Numbered from the stretch's first letter, positions 36,252 to 58,842 are shown. The stretch: 64,000 nt of DNA from Corbicula japonica (GCA_038501625.1 JAZAYU010000008.1:12674620-12738619); one strand, 5' to 3'. Numbers and translations: made by a program. Notes: generated by a model from the sequence alone, not told the origin.

Positions 36252-37110
36252 AATGTGAAAATAACTAACTGGGATAAATACATTCCGAATTTTTAATGTT
36301 ACAAGTAAAGAAATGTTTGAATATGATGAATAAACATAACCTTAGTGTACTTAGTAATTAGTAAGCTACTAGACATCACATTGATTCAGAACGAATTCAC
36401 CTAAAGGACAGTCTCACCGAATGACGTCATAGTTCTTTCAAAATATAGGTCTGCAAAGCCTTGTTAAGACATGTAGGGTCTAACTGCTCTTACCAGATTT
36501 CGCTAACTCATTAATGTTGTTATCATGTGCTCATAAGATTTACATCCGTAAAGACTAGAAAACTTGTCTGTCAACGTCACTAAGTTTTCTGTTTACCTCT
36601 ATATTTTTGTTTAACCCTAAGGTCCATGGTAATAACTGTTTTATCGCATCCGTGACGTCTTATTGGAATCAACACCGATCGTTTTTTATTCATTAGGTAA
36701 TTGCTGACAAAAAAAACGAACGGCGAAGATCCTGATCAGACTGCACGATGAGTGGCCTAATCTGTGTTCTACTGTTCACACAAGCCACAGTTAACGTTGT
36801 CGGTCTGTTCAACGAATTGAGCTCCATCTCTCGATGCGTTTTTCTTTCGATGGTTTTGCAACTTTTTTGTTGTTGATTTTTTGACAGATTCACAATTACA
36901 ACGGCAGTAGTTTAAGCCGTGTGGCGGCCGTAGAGTCTTGTATAACATTTTAGTTCAGTATAATAAAGCCCATTTATACGTCATTAAAAAGCTGGTGCTA
37001 TGAATGTGAGTAAGTTTGAACACGTAATGTACACACTCATTTAAACAGACACTATTTATCGTATAAATGGTTTGAGACTTAATCAAATTGAAGCTCCTTT
37101 AACATTTCAG
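36252..37110. other. Region upstream of the arrestin gene
   Basis: It contains a P2 half copy (36716-36790). A possible non-coding first exon could end before GTGAGTAAG at 37006, but the intron to 37110 would then be only about 105 bp. No reliable promoter element was identified. Confidence 0.35.
36716..36790. repeat. Partial P2 palindromic repeat
   Basis: It contains GATCCTGATCAGACTGCACG and a diverged facing half. No full copy. Confidence 0.5.
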
Positions 37111-37120
37111 AGCTTGGTTG

Positions 37121-46149
<9,029 letters not shown>

Positions 46150-46322
46150 ACTCCATGCATGCACAGCTTTATTACTGAAATATTTTTGGAATATTAATCA
46201 GTTGTTATGTGCTCCTCGAAGAACCTCCTTTTCTCGATATTGGGACCAATTTGGGTTTGCTGCTCATTCTCGAATTCGATAGAAATCTGGTGTTTGTTTA
46301 ATCTATGAATTGATTTGAAGTA

Positions 46323-46328
46323 AATAAA
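46323..46328 (+). terminator. Candidate poly(A) signal of the arrestin gene
   Basis: AATAAA 174 nt after the stop codon. Further AATAAA hexamers occur around 47.34 kb, so a longer 3' UTR is possible. Confidence 0.4.
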
Positions 46329-46597
46329 CAGGTGATATGAACAGACAGATTGCGACGAATGTTCACAATCACGTTGAGGGAAACGTGATTGTTCAGGACC
46401 TGGACAATTCATACTCTTTATAAGTACCCAAGCTTGTGTTCTACTATCATAATAACTACAACAATTTTGTCTTTTTAAGGCTGCGTTTTATGTTATATGA
46501 GAACTGATCTAAGTATTATATGATCAATTAATTGCATAATTAATCGTTACGGCACAAATGTCGTAATCGTCAATATGTTTCGTCAAATCAAAATTTG

Positions 46598-46690
46598 TGA
46601 TCATCATCATCAGCACCATCATCATCATCGTCATAATCATCATCATCTTCTTCATCATCGTCGTCGTCGTCATCATCATCATCAACAGAA
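46598..46690. repeat. (CAT/CGT)n trinucleotide repeat
   Basis: About 90 bp of imperfect ATC/GTC triplets. The poly-Asp frame on the minus strand is an artefact. Confidence 0.9.
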
Positions 46691-48394
46691 ATTTCTTTCA
46701 CCACCGCCGTTTTCACCTTTATTTCTATTCTTTTTTTAACATGTTGCTTTAGCATGTTTCGAGTTGTTTCCATGTTCTACATGGAAAACGGAACTAAACT
46801 TAATGGTAAAAACTTAACTGGTGACTTAAATAAATGAGCCAAATCTATCGTCTGCGATAATATTAAAACAATATAAACTATTCTGTTAGCACATATTTTT
46901 GATTTTATAAATCTTTTTTCACAAAGTTTACAAAACTTTATTAACCATGTGAATTCTTTGTTTTAGCCGCGCGATACACACCACAGAAATCATAAGCCAC
47001 CTAAGGTTCACCTTATTATGTAAATATACAGGTTATTCTTAGAAATTTTGTACACTTTTTATACTCCTTTTTTGCACATGTATATTAAGTGTTCTTTCCG
47101 GCACAGTGTCTTAATAGTGTAATTGTGTGCTTACTTTGTAAGTTGTGATATACAATTATGATATATATTCTTTGCATAACAGAAACTGATTATTTTGCAC
47201 AGTCTTATCTGTTGTTTTATAATTCCGTAATTACTGCAATAGTTCTCAAACGTCTTGTCTTGGAGTTATTTGCGGTTCAGAACGTACTTGATAATTTTAC
47301 AGCTTGATAACTAATTATTTTGTTCTGTTATTTAAAATTCAATAAAAATGATCAATCACCTCCAGCAAGTAAAGTGATTAAATCAAGGAAGCTCTTCCTT
47401 AATTTGACCTTGTGGTGTAGGTTGCGAAGTATAATTCAATTCACGTTTAAGATTTTCAGAACAGCGGAAGCTGAGACTTACATTCTTTTGGTCATGAGAC
47501 TCACAACACGTACATGGGCCTTATTATTGTTGTTATATAATTCACTTTATCATCCGTTTGGTCAAACAAAAGAGCTTCATTCGAATTTGCAAATGCTCCG
47601 GTTAGAATACAGCTTCTCTATAATTATAGCAAAGAGTCTTATATCAGCGAACATGCACAGCTAGAATGAATTTGAAATGCAAAATAAAACGTGCATTTTG
47701 ATATATTAATACAAATTTCGAAATCAATTACATTTTGGCCCAGCGAGCAACCTCCGTAAACACCTGTTGCATTGCTGCACTTCACAAGATTCCGACCACG
47801 TTCTTTGCCACTCGACGACTGTTAGAACTGCCGCTCCAATAAAAAAAACGTTGTATTTTACTTCGAAATTAGGTGTTGCTGTCAATCAAATGTTTGCCGC
47901 TGTGTGTTCATTCCCGGATGTTGAAACAATAAAGAAGGGGTGGTTTAAAGTAAAGCAACTTGAAGGCGTTATTAACTACGAACAACGTTATGTCAATTAT
48001 ACTCTCTCGCTACTTCTCAACGAAAATATCAGTCGTAACGCATCGTGTTTGATGTAATGGTTGCAAGCCAAATTCTAACTGAAATCCAAATTTGTAGTAA
48101 AACAATACTATTAAATTGTGTCATTCTTCAGCAAACCTCAATTTCTTCTTTCTTCCTTTGAGTATTGTTAAATATCCCCTTTGGGCTATTGTCGTACACT
48201 ATTCAAGGTAACAAGCCAAGGTGCTGCGCAGACTATTTAAAAAGGTGACTCGATAAGAATAAATAAATTAAATTATACGGTTTTTTTTATAGAAGTCCGC
48301 TTTTGGAGGAAGCACCACTATCTTCCTTGGTGAGCTGGACTAGGAGATGATTCCAAAGTCGTTTGTAGGAGAATGAGTATCTGAATACATCTGG

Positions 48395-48492
48395 TCCAAA
48401 GGTTATAAAACTGAGTATGGTCGCCAGTTCAGCCAATCAGATGCTTGAGAATTGAGACTGGTTTCCAATCACAGCTTTATAACCCTGTGCCC
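48395..48492. repeat. P1 palindromic repeat copy
   Basis: It contains GGTTATAAAACTGAG, TTCAGCCAATCAGATGCTTG, GAGACTGGTTTCCAATC and AGCTTTATAACC; one inner arm is deleted. Confidence 0.75.
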
Positions 48493-48654
48493 TTCGGAAT
48501 GGAAGCTGGTATTTCTGGGCTGTTCCTGGTGTAGTCATGCTAGAGGTCATGGATGTAAGGTGAATCTCCGCTGGAATGATCACTTGATTGTGGTCCACTT
48601 TGTACACCGTCGCAAGATTTGCATTGGAACTTCGTTGTTCAAGGGATTGAGTCC

Positions 48655-49022
48655 AGTGACTAGAGCATCTGGCTACAGCTACTTGTGGTGTAGTCAGTGA
48701 CTAGAGCATCTGGCTAGAGCTACTTGTGGTGTAGTCAGTGACTAGAGAATCTGGCTAGAGCTACTTGTGGTGTAGTCAGTGACTAGAGAATCTGGCTAGA
48801 GCTAATTGTGGTGTAGTCAGTGTCTAGAGAATCTGGCTTGAGGTAATTGTGGTGTAGTCAGTGACTAGAGCATCTGGCTAGAGCTACTTGTGGTGTAGTC
48901 AGTGACTAGAGCATCTGGCTATAGCTACTTGTGGTGTAGTCAGTGACTAGAGCATCTGGCTAGAGCTACTTGTGGTGTAGTCAGTGACTAAAGCATCTGG
49001 CTAGAGCTACTTGTTGTGTAGT
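48655..49022. repeat. 41-bp minisatellite
   Basis: Nine copies of a 41-bp unit (GTGACTAGAGCATCTGGC...), differing at a few positions. The sequence is highly uniform, suggesting recent expansion. Confidence 0.95.
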
Positions 49023-49374
49023 AATCGCCCTTGACAAATCAGGCTGCGCGGCACTGAGCTGCCACAAGCTCTGTGATGTGTGCAGCAGTGAATGAATCCC
49101 GGAATGTAGCAGTATATAACCTAACAGGCCTGACAAGGGTATAAAACACTGGGTTACTGAGACATGAGTGTTTCATGACAGATTTTCATCAATGTTCAAT
49201 CCCAGGTATCTGCCTTCCTACACTGTTTGAAGTTGTGTATTTTTGTGTCGTGAATAAAGTAGATAATCAAGTAGTGAGTCACAAGGGGTTTCTTCTAATA
49301 TGCTTTGCGGATGATTACACTCTAGATGGGGTTATAGGACATCGACCAGTCCTTTTCCCACTGCTGGAATCTGT

Positions 49375-49850
49375 GAGGCCTGTGGCATGCCGGATGTGAC
49401 TGATTTGACCTCTGATAATTTCCCATCGACATCAAATTCCGGATCCGCTATAGAAGGTTGCATCAGATATTGCTGCCAGACGCTTGTGCGGGACTTTATC
49501 AAACGCCTTACTGAAGTTCATTAATACTGATTCTATTTCCTCACCCCGTTTTAGCTTTAAACTAAGTCCTCGATGGTCATAACGTGTTGGGTTTCAGTAG
49601 ACTTCCTTTTCTTGAAGCCTAGTTGTTGGTCACTAAGGATTTTTGCCACTCGAATTTTGACATGACTTGACAGCGGTGAAAACGTTCGATCACTTAACTG
49701 CAGACAGAGGTAAGTGATATAGGATGATAGTACGCGGAGAAGCTTCGGTCTTTCTTGAAGATCGGGTTGACGTTCGCCTGTCTTTAGTCTGTTGGTATCT
49801 GGCCTTGGTCTAGTGAGACTTAGAAGATAAAAGCTAGATAACAACATTGC
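49375..49850 (-). pseudogene. Decayed LINE reverse-transcriptase fragment
   Basis: Minus strand, three frames. NVNPIFKKD...SFSAYYHPISLTSVC (about 49775-49685) matches the finger motif known as 'vPiyKkg...NYRPISLts'. LSDQQLGFKKRKSTETQ (about 49640-49580) matches the next block. SVLMNFSKAFDKVPHKRL (about 49525-49470) is the palm Asp block 'lDfskAFDkV'. VTSGMPQAS (about 49400-49375) is the following 'vtsGvPQGs' block. The order and direction are correct for a Jockey/CR1-type RT. Stops and frameshifts make it a relic. Confidence 0.85.
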
Positions 49851-50469
49851 ATTACATATGTTTAGTTCAGTTCACGATTAAATAATAAAGCCGGCTTGAA
49901 AGCCAGGCGATCAAACGTAATACAATGGACAAGACGCTTCGACACGGGTGTTTTTGAGAATGAAATAACAAGAGAAAGAGTGTAATATGCTTACGTGTAA
50001 CGGAAGATAATCCTAACAATGGTTGACCAATCAAAGTCATGTTATGTTTCATTTACAATAAAAATATTAAATAAAAACCTGACACGACTGCTATGTCTGA
50101 GTTTTTGTTTTCATTTTGAAACAACAACAACGTTTAGATTATACTTAACCGTAAATTATGGTCGATACGCCATTATTTATCCGCAACAAAATGTCCTTGA
50201 TCAGAAACGAGAGGGGGCGTTGAACTGGGAATCAATGGATCTGCGTTATCGGCCGTGTGGGCGACTGTACTTTATCTTATTGTCTTTGTTGATATATAAA
50301 CCATACCACTTTAGATATGCGAACAGAAATGAGATAACAAATAAAGACAACAAGTAAAAAATTGCTGCTAATGCAGCAAAAGGAGTACACGGCGTAAAAT
50401 GCGATGTGTTTGTGTTAAACGTATGGTGAAAGCGAGGGGGCACAGCGCTATGCAGCTAATTTAAGGGTT

Positions 50470-51620
50470 TGTTGTTTCGACCTCTTGGACGAAACCATGA
50501 AAACGCGAGAACACAACACGATGCGAGATCGCAAAACCACGATCACATCGCATCATGTTTTGCGTTGTCGTGATCTCGCCATCTAATCACCACACACGAA
50601 ATAAAATAAGTTTTCCGGTTGGTTAAAATAGTTAAGGAACTAGAATGTGAAAATAAAGATATGCTGACTGGACAATATAGCTAAGAAATATAAAACTCTA
50701 TCTTAAAACATGAAGTGTGTATTTCTGCAACACCAAAATCCAAAACTTCAAATATAAGACAAATGCCTTTGAAAGAATGCATTTAAAAAGGTTAGACACA
50801 AGTAAATTATTCAACAGGCGAAGGTGATAATCTTCAAATTGAAAATTTAGGCAGAAACTAACGGTCACGGTGGCATTGCTTTCGTGTCTTTATTTATAAT
50901 CTCCATCAGAAGACCATGCCTAGCATTGCCTTAAGAGTGAAATAATCAGTACTTCATAAATAATAGTAATAGTCACTGGTGTGTGAGGGGGAGATTGGGG
51001 GAGACGCGCACAACCGTTACCGCGCGTGAAGCGAGAAAATTGTTCTGAGAACGTTTCTAAACAACGGAACGAAAACTTTCTTCCCTCAGTGATACAGGAT
51101 GAAAAAACAACTTAAAACTTAATACAGCTTCTCCTCACATTGAATTTCGCTCATTTCAGAAGTGGAGTGATCGTCATAACTCAACAACGTTTGGGTATAT
51201 TGGTCTCATATTATACCAGCATGCAGATAAATCCAACACACATCGAATCACGTTCACCGTTTTTCAAAACGATGTTTGATATTTTAATAAAAACGAGTCA
51301 ACGCTGACCACCTACCTTTCTTGGTCAAAATAAACATCGACAGAACCGTCACTGGACGTATGCAGAACAATGTTCTCGCTTCACCAGCGGTAACGGTGCG
51401 TGATCCCTTCCCCCCGACAATAGTGCTCGCTGACCTTTAGGAGTGCGAGATAAAAAAAAACAACAACATAATGAACACGCGGTGCGGGATCGCGAACAAC
51501 GATGCGAGATCGCGAAAATACGATGCGAAGACGTGATATTAATATCGTGCCCTCGCATCGTACTTTCGCAATATCGCATTGTGTTTTGTCGTTTTGCTGG
51601 TCTCGCTGTACTGAGGGCGA
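50470..51620. repeat. Cluster of CGATGCGAGATCGC-type inverted repeats
   Basis: The motif ACGATGCGAGATCGC appears at about 50520 and twice in 51490-51520, with facing copies (GTGATCTCGC; TTTCGCAATATCGCAT) at 50550-50580 and 51560-51580. A second inverted pair (CCGTTACCGC..TGAAGCGAGAA and complement) lies at 50995-51053 and 51361-51412. Probably several MITE-like elements; borders are unclear. Confidence 0.55.
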
Positions 51621-52911
51621 CACAAACATATTTAAATGGTAAGGAAATGAGATGATAAAACAAAAAGAAAACTGCTTTTCTACAACACAAAGATGCAAAC
51701 TATTTATTCCAAAGAGATGGTATAATATTTTTAAAGAATTAAATGAACTGTAAAATTAAGTGGAAAATTTCAGCAATAAACTTGAATGATTTGTAGAACA
51801 AATTACAGACTATGTCAGATGTCTTATGAAGATAGTTCTGTTATGATCAAGTAACACATTAAAGAAAAAACTAATAGAAAACATGTAAATTTAAATCTAA
51901 GAATACAACAGCATCTTGGAAAAAATATTATGTCATGTTTAGAACTAAAAAAACAGCATTTTTAACTCTATGACCATCGTGCGAAAAATGAGTAAAATAA
52001 TTACTGAGTTAAAGTTTAAAGTGTCAACCAGAAAAATACGATTCGTTTAAGAATGAAACAGAAATAAATCAACAAAACCACAACAAAAACGAAAAACAAC
52101 AAATTACAACCACAAAACTTGTTGAAAAAAAATATGTGGAAAAGCAAGATTACAAGAAGAATCGAGCAAATCTTACCCAGTGTCATGTTGCAAAAGAATA
52201 GAAATCTTGCTTGTTTTACGTACAATTTTAAGCTAAACTATAAAATGTTGTAAAGATGTTAATGTTTCAGATGTGACAGATAAGTTGTAAATACTGATTT
52301 TAGTCATAAGGATCTCAAATGGTTGTTTGCATAACGATATGCGTGCTCTCCGACCAGTGAACATTATTACATAATGTTCAACGTTCGATCTGTACAACTT
52401 AATCACATAAATATTTCTTTCACCTACACTGCTACTAAACGCGCAACTCCGGTCCCTACAATAATACCGAGAAAGTAAGGTGCGCGAACTCCGGTGAGCG
52501 AGATGCCTTTTCGAATTCAACAATAACAAGGTCGGTTATGTCAATTTTAGCAGGATTTTTAGGATCTAGACAAACATTGCACAAAAAGTTTATAGTTCGA
52601 CCTTAATAAGAATGAACTGTATGTGTTGCAGGTGGTTTCTTTGAACTCGTCGGATTCGCCGAGATTTACTCATTATTATTCCTCGAAGAAAAAATAAAGT
52701 TTAAAAATCATTCTAAGAAGACATCAGCTACCTTGTTATGATGAATTTGATCAAGCACCTCGCTCACCGGAATACGCACACCTCATTTTATCGGTAGCAC
52801 TTTCGGGACAGGAGGTGCCCATTTTAGAGTAGCAGTGATCTATTCATTTCGGTCGATAACAACTGCAACCTACATGATGCTTTTAAATTACCTCTCAAAT
52901 TTGCACTTATC

Positions 52912-53319
52912 TAAGGCTTAGGCCTATCTGTCGTCTCTCTGACACCTGTTGGCTAGTTTAGGACTATACCCCGTGTAAAGTTTGAACACATAAACAACAA
53001 CACCCCAGTACCATATATCTCTCCCTTTATGCCTATATTATGTGTTTTTATATAGGCATAAGTGGTCCAAATTAAGGATATTATAATGTATGTTGTGTCA
53101 TTGGACATGTCTTAAAGAAATTCACTAACCTTTATTTCATTCCGTTTCGTCTTTATTTCATTCCGTTTCGTGTTCAACAAAAAAGTCGCTTTAAAGATTG
53201 ACAAAGCGCCTGGTTCCAACTTTAGGCGTCTGATTCCAAGGCTTAGGCCTATCTGTCGTCTCTCTGACAGCTGTGATGTAGTTAAGGCCTATACCCCGTG
53301 TACAGTTTGGACACATAAA
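52912..53319. repeat. Direct repeat pair, about 82 bp, 326 bp apart
   Basis: 52912-52994 and 53238-53319 share CTTAGGCCTATCTGTCGTC, TCTCTGACA and CTATACCCCGTGTA, with about 85% identity by eye. Confidence 0.75.
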
Positions 53320-55099
53320 GCGTAGGTTTGCCTCTAAATGGGAATATACTCAGCCAGATGCGAAGTAACCTTTCTAGGAAATTCTTTATGATTTTTCAGA
53401 AATTTCATGAGAAGAAGGTGCCTCTAAACGGCATCCACTTAAGAAGGAAGCCCGCTCTCAGATGTTTTGCCTGTTGACGCAAAATTGCGATTGTTCACAT
53501 TAGCAAAACGAAACCACAATATCAAACCTCTCCTATGTTTGATGCATTTAATTTCGTTACCAATTATAAGTAATATGCTTATTAGCAGTCACAATGTTTT
53601 GTTTGCATCCGCATAAAATTATTTAAATTAACAAAATCGATTTTTGCGAAAGTAAAATACTTATATAATGCGAGAACTGTATCAAACCGATTAACAGTCA
53701 CTAACATTGATTATCCAGCAGATGTCTAAACTCGCAAAGAAAGCTATAAATATATTGCGTTTAAAAATAGCAAATGTTGCTGATAGATTGTAAACAAACG
53801 TTCTGCAACCGAGACGATACACTTCTGGCTTAAATGCAGAAAAAAATTAACCGTTCATGCTATGATAAAAGTGGGATTTTAATGTGTCTCTAAGGTCGTT
53901 CTAAATCTAATATTTTAATGGCTGGACCCAACAGTAAATTCGGAATGTGATGAAATGCTAAAGTGGAAGTCTATTAGACTCTATCTCAGTTGTTGACATC
54001 AGTTTAAAATCAGCTTGATTGTTGAAGTAGAGATATGCAAAGCAGTGAAACGGTCAAGAAATCTTTCGGATTTGAATTAGTGGTCTATAGCCTAAACAGT
54101 CACGTGCTCCTCCATGGTCTATCTCAATTCGTGATACCAATATACACGGCGCTGATGCGCCGGGTAATAATTTGATAACACAGAATTTTAAAGATGTCTC
54201 TTAAACGTAATCAATTTATAGAGAGCGAATTGGCAAATTGCTAAGAAAGACGCAGAAAATCAGAAACTTTCTACGTGTTTCGTTGCATTGTCTAGTTAAA
54301 GTGAACTTTTCTAATATTAGTACCAGGACCTTACAATGAATAAGTTCAATGCCAAGCAATAATTTGCAGGAATGCAGCGCCATGATAAAATTAGAAATTT
54401 AGTGATTAAATTGAGTAAACATATTGATTTGCTGTTATATGAACAATTGAAAATGATTGGTTTTCTTAATTTACACAAATAAATGCGAGTTAATATCTAA
54501 AATCTCAATATCTGCAAATTACTTCAACACATTTAATCATATCATACAGTGCAGATAACTTTTCTATTTTACTGTATGACACGCGTGCCAACAATATCGC
54601 CGGGCTTAGTCTAGTTTTATTCCGCATGGTGGCCTATTGGTGGGTGATTTATGCCATGTCGTTGTGTCTTTGAAGGGATCAAAATAATGACGATACAAAA
54701 TGTTTTGCCTTATCGTTTTGTCTTCTTTACGCCCACGTAATACCGACAAAGAGTTAGGGTTATTGGAAATAACGAAAGAGGTCATAGTGTCACGAAATAA
54801 CGAGAAAAGGCAAAATAACGTAACTTGGGCTGTTGATGCGAAAATGCACTGAAGAGACAAATCGCAGGCAAGACATGTAAGATTTCGTTATACTGCCCCT
54901 TTATTCGTTATTTTGTGAAACTCGACGTCCTTTTGCTGACTCCGTGACGGTGCGGATGCGCTCCCCAGTACGGCCAATATCATTTCGTTATTTAGACTTG
55001 TTTGCTTAGTCGTAACGGCGAGTGCTAAAAGACAAATAAAACAGCAACAAACGGTATAGTGACATTTTCCGTGCTCCTGGCAGGTAGGCAGTCGATAAC

Positions 55100-55172
55100 G
55101 ATCCTTTAACTAGCTTCGAACTCACGCTTTGTAGGCGGACACCTTAACGACTCGGCCACGGAGATAGGTGCG
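55100..55172 (-). repeat. tRNA-like SINE fragment (Ser/Leu type head)
   Basis: On the minus strand, CCGTGGCCGAGTCGTTAAGG resembles the A box of class II tRNAs and GTGAGTTCGAAGC the B box. The acceptor stem does not pair and no cloverleaf is complete. Confidence 0.55.
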
Positions 55173-55409
55173 GAATGCAGAAAAAATATTTTAAAATGGG
55201 AAATAATTGTGCACAATGTATGTCTTCTTATTTCATTTAATCCAATTATTGTTTTGTTACACAACAAATAAATAAATCTGTTGTTTTTAAAATCCCTCCG
55301 CTCGTTCCGACACTATTCCCATAAATTCGTCTTTACTCGTCATTCTTACCGAACGACGACGACGGCGGCCAAACGGAAACCGGTAACCTGAAGTTGAAAG
55401 TACACGTAC

Positions 55410-58400
55410 AGTCGGGGATCTTTCCCGATCGGGAAAGTTGGGGATTCCCCTTTTCACTTTCCTGATCGGGAAATATTGATTGAAAAATTTCCCGATCGGG
55501 AAAGAAAATTGACATTTTTTATATACCTTGGGGTTTGAGCTTCGGGCATCACAGAATACGTTGGAGCTACATATTAAATGCATGTATCTGTTCTTAAAAC
55601 AATTATCTAAAATTCTACCGAGGCCGAATATTTAAAACGTAATCTTTTTTTAGATATTCAAGCTCAAAGTTGAATGATATTCAAGAAAACCAACCATTTT
55701 CAGCACTTTCCCGTTTTGGACATATACTTTCCCGAACTGGTAACTATATCGGCATTTTCTGTATGCATACCATATATAGTTGAGGATGTATAGATACACT
55801 GTACCGTAAACTTGTGTAAATATCGAGTTGCGCTCAACCTGTGGCTATGAGGCGCGGAAAGTAATATGTATTTCCATTACTGTCCATGAACATGCTCAAT
55901 CAAACCGAGCCTGCAATACATTTCATATTCGTCGTGTTCGGGTGCTGTTAAATTGCCATTTTCATCTTATTCTATAACAGGCTGACATGTTACAACTTTC
56001 CGGATTTGGAAAGCAATTTCAGTGATACAAAGTAAACATGTCAGGAAATTTTATCGAGACGTTTGATCCTGAATTTAGATTCTATGCTAATTTCATGCTC
56101 ATATATTATCAAATGCACTTGTCAGGTTTTAAGTGGATAAAGCATTGAAAGAAACAAGTCATGGTATCGAAAAATATATATCGTGCAATGGTATTTCGAA
56201 GACAAAATAATAAAAAATACTTTATTTAATCTAATAAATATTTGAAATGAATTTCACTTTCATGAGCGATGTTCAGATTAGAAAGTGCGTTTCCCCAAAT
56301 TCCAGATTTTCCCATATGAACAGAGCATACATACCGGTAATGCCTTTTTTCTTGTTTATCATTATATATGATTTTTGTTCGTTTGCATTTTAATGGTAGG
56401 TGAGTTATTGGTGATGAACTTATTTCCCTTTTTTTATCATTCCTGATAGTGGAAGTTGATGCATTACTTTAAAAAACGAACAGTTATGACATATTAAAAA
56501 AAATATAGATGCTTTGTAAACAGGAAAAATGTAACAATAGAAGAAACCTGTTTGTTTGAATTAAAGTGTGAGGATATAAATTGGCACATATTTGCATTAT
56601 ATTATCAATGGCAACATTAAAACAATATTTGATCATATGACATTTCGATCGCTTTTAATGTGATTTTTTTTCTGTCGAAAATTATTCATTGGCAGCAGAA
56701 AATGTATGTGTTTCCAATGTAATATAAATTATTTTTACCACATGATATACCAATCCAATAAAAAATCAAGGTGATCCAGCTTGGGATTTTGTCACGTAAG
56801 TGTTGTTAAAATGTTGACAATTAAAAGGTCCAGAACCTGGAGAACCCTGAAGGAAATTTTTTAAAACATGCTGGTTAACAATCAAGGTTCTTTAAATGCT
56901 CTAACGCGTTTAATGCTCATAATAAAAACTGTATTTCAGGTTGCGATACTGAATATTGTCATCTTTTGGGTACTTTATAATTTTCCAACAGGCGTATGCT
57001 TATAAAAAAAATTGCATAACCTGGTACTTTACAAAACATCTACCAAGTTGTCATTATATGCGTTACTGTAAAGGAAAATCGAAGACCAAATATGTGAAAA
57101 AATGATGCTTATATCTAAAACAACATTACAAAAGTAACGCAGTCATAGAATACTGTAAATAACTGCCTAAAAATCATGGATCACCATTTTATCACCAAAC
57201 TCATTTTTGAGCTTTGGTTCTTATTTCTGGTTCAAGTTCTAATTATACAGATTAACTACCTCAGGTTACATATGAAGAAATGATGTTTATAGACTTTGCA
57301 TACCAACTATTCTCTTTAGTTTTATATACCTCACTTTAACAAAGATTTACAATGTTGTGTTGCACTGAATTGTAATAGCTCGAACAAACAGGTCATCTGG
57401 CTCACCTCCGATCCGAGTCAGACAAAAAAGCTGTTTGTTCGGCTCACTGCAATACATGGGATTTCGTTTCTTGGTTTAAAAAAGGTGAATTTTGTGTTGT
57501 TGTTATGAACAAATAAATGTGAATAGATTGTTCTGTAATGGAGCCCGAACCATTGGGTTAAGCAAGGTCGGGGTAGACATTGCAGCGTAACAGCTTATTT
57601 ATTTTTAGATAAAACTGTCAAAATGAAACTTTACTGCCTACGCTGTATACAAAGAATAAGCGTTTAGTTACATACGAATAACACAAACAGGCCACGGTTG
57701 GGCTCGAACCACTGTTTCCAATCACTTTGCAGGCCAGAAATCACCTCCACTAGGTCGAAGTTGATCCCCAGCTTGAAGCGTGATGTTTAAGATAAAACAG
57801 TCGAAACGAATTTGCTTCGATTTTTTATAGATAGTGGCAGCCTTAGAAAATTTGAAGCTTTCATCTTTAAGAAATACTTATTAAGTAATCTAAATGCAGT
57901 TATGGTCACTATTTTATCAGATCAACTTACTGTATTATCACTTGGTCCCACAATTAGTAGATTTTTTCACATTTTGGCAGTATAAAGCATGTTACTGCTG
58001 GCATTCAAGAATTGAAATGAAACTTTACCGATTTGAAAATCCCTTCCGAATCAGGAAAGTTGTTAGATGTCAATTTATAATAGAAAATGCCATTATAGTT
58101 ACCAGTTCGGGAAAGTATATGTCCAAAACGGGAAAGTGCTGAAAATGGTTGGTTTTCTTGAATATCATTCAACTTTGAGCTTAAATATCTCAAAAACGAT
58201 TGTGTTTTAAATATTCGGCCTCGGTAGAATTTTAGATAATTGTTTTAAGAACAGATACATGCATTTAATATGTAGCTCCAACGTATTCTGTGATGCCCGA
58301 AGCTCAAACCCCAAGGTATATAAAAAATGTCAATTTTCTTTCCCGATCGGGAAATTTTTCTATCAATATTTCCCGATCAGGAAAGTGAAAAGGGGAATCC

Positions 58401-58433
58401 CCAACTTTCCCGATCGGGAAAGATCCCCGACTG
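55410..58433. mobile_element. 3 kb element with 350-bp inverted arms
   Basis: The left arm 55410-55762 is the reverse complement of 58082-58433 at an estimated 95% identity. The arms hold repeated copies of the palindrome TTTCCCGATCGGGAAA and variants, plus GGGGATTCCCC. The 2.3 kb between the arms is AT-rich with no recognisable transposase. The nearly identical small frames on opposite strands (near 55580-55410 and 58259-58430) are the arms read twice. It is best read as a non-autonomous transposon with long TIRs or a recent inverted duplication. Confidence 0.8.
57690..57770 (-). repeat. tRNA-like SINE fragment
   Basis: On the minus strand, GACCTAGTGGAGGTGATTTC (A-box-like) precedes GTGGTTCGAGCCC (B-box-like) by about 30 nt. 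No complete cloverleaf. Confidence 0.5.
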
Positions 58434-58439
58434 ACGTAT

Positions 58440-58842
58440 CAGTTACTACATTTAGATTACGTTAGAAACGGGGTGTTTAAATAGATGGCCTCACAGTTCG
58501 ATTTCATGTCCTTTTTAAATGGTTCGACAAATTGTAGAAGATAATCAATTATTATCCAAATGTGGTCGTACAAAAAATAAACTAAGCGTGGATTGAAATA
58601 TAATTATGTTTGTTGAACAAATGGGAGGATGGTTCGGTATATTCTACCAAATGACGGGCAGAAGACACTATTTAAATTGTCATTTTCAATAACGTGTAGC
58701 CTTTGAAATGCATTTGTCAGTTCTTGGATTAAATCGAACTCTGCTTAATATAATATTCTGACATAAATGGATAGAGTTGTTTGCTAGGATGTGACAAACA
58801 AGAAGAAAGATGATGAAAACATGAAAGCAGACTGTCCCTTAC
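58440..58842. other. Downstream flank of the CAP gene
   Basis: No clear further CAP exon or poly(A) signal was found here. If the last donor is not used, the 3' UTR begins at 58784. Confidence 0.4.

Larger units (their letters stand above)
46150..48394. other. Arrestin 3' flank and gene-free DNA
   Basis: Apart from likely 3' UTR and the triplet repeat, no supported exon is seen. The frame at 47767-48057 (96 residues) has no splice signals or motif. Confidence 0.5.
49851..55409. other. Gene-free, repeat-rich stretch
   Basis: No supported exon. Contents: GATC/CGCATCG-rich inverted blocks (50470-50590 and 51440-51610), an inverted pair at 50995-51053 and 51361-51412, a direct duplication (52912-52994 and 53238-53319), a small hairpin near 53028-53060, and a tRNA-like SINE fragment near 55100-55172. 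The minus frame at 54606-54860 lies in sequence with repeated ATAACGA motifs and looks repeat-derived. Confidence 0.5.

Noticed and set aside
46588..46773. Acidic poly-Asp protein on the minus strand
   Set aside because: Translation of an imperfect ATC/GTC triplet repeat without splice or coding support.
47767..48057. 96-codon plus-strand frame
   Set aside because: No acceptor or donor, no recognisable motif, and the flanks are AT-rich non-coding DNA.
49301..49320. FADDYTL on the plus strand, resembling the RT YADD box
   Set aside because: All other RT motifs at this locus are on the minus strand in proper order; the plus-strand match is isolated and coincidental.
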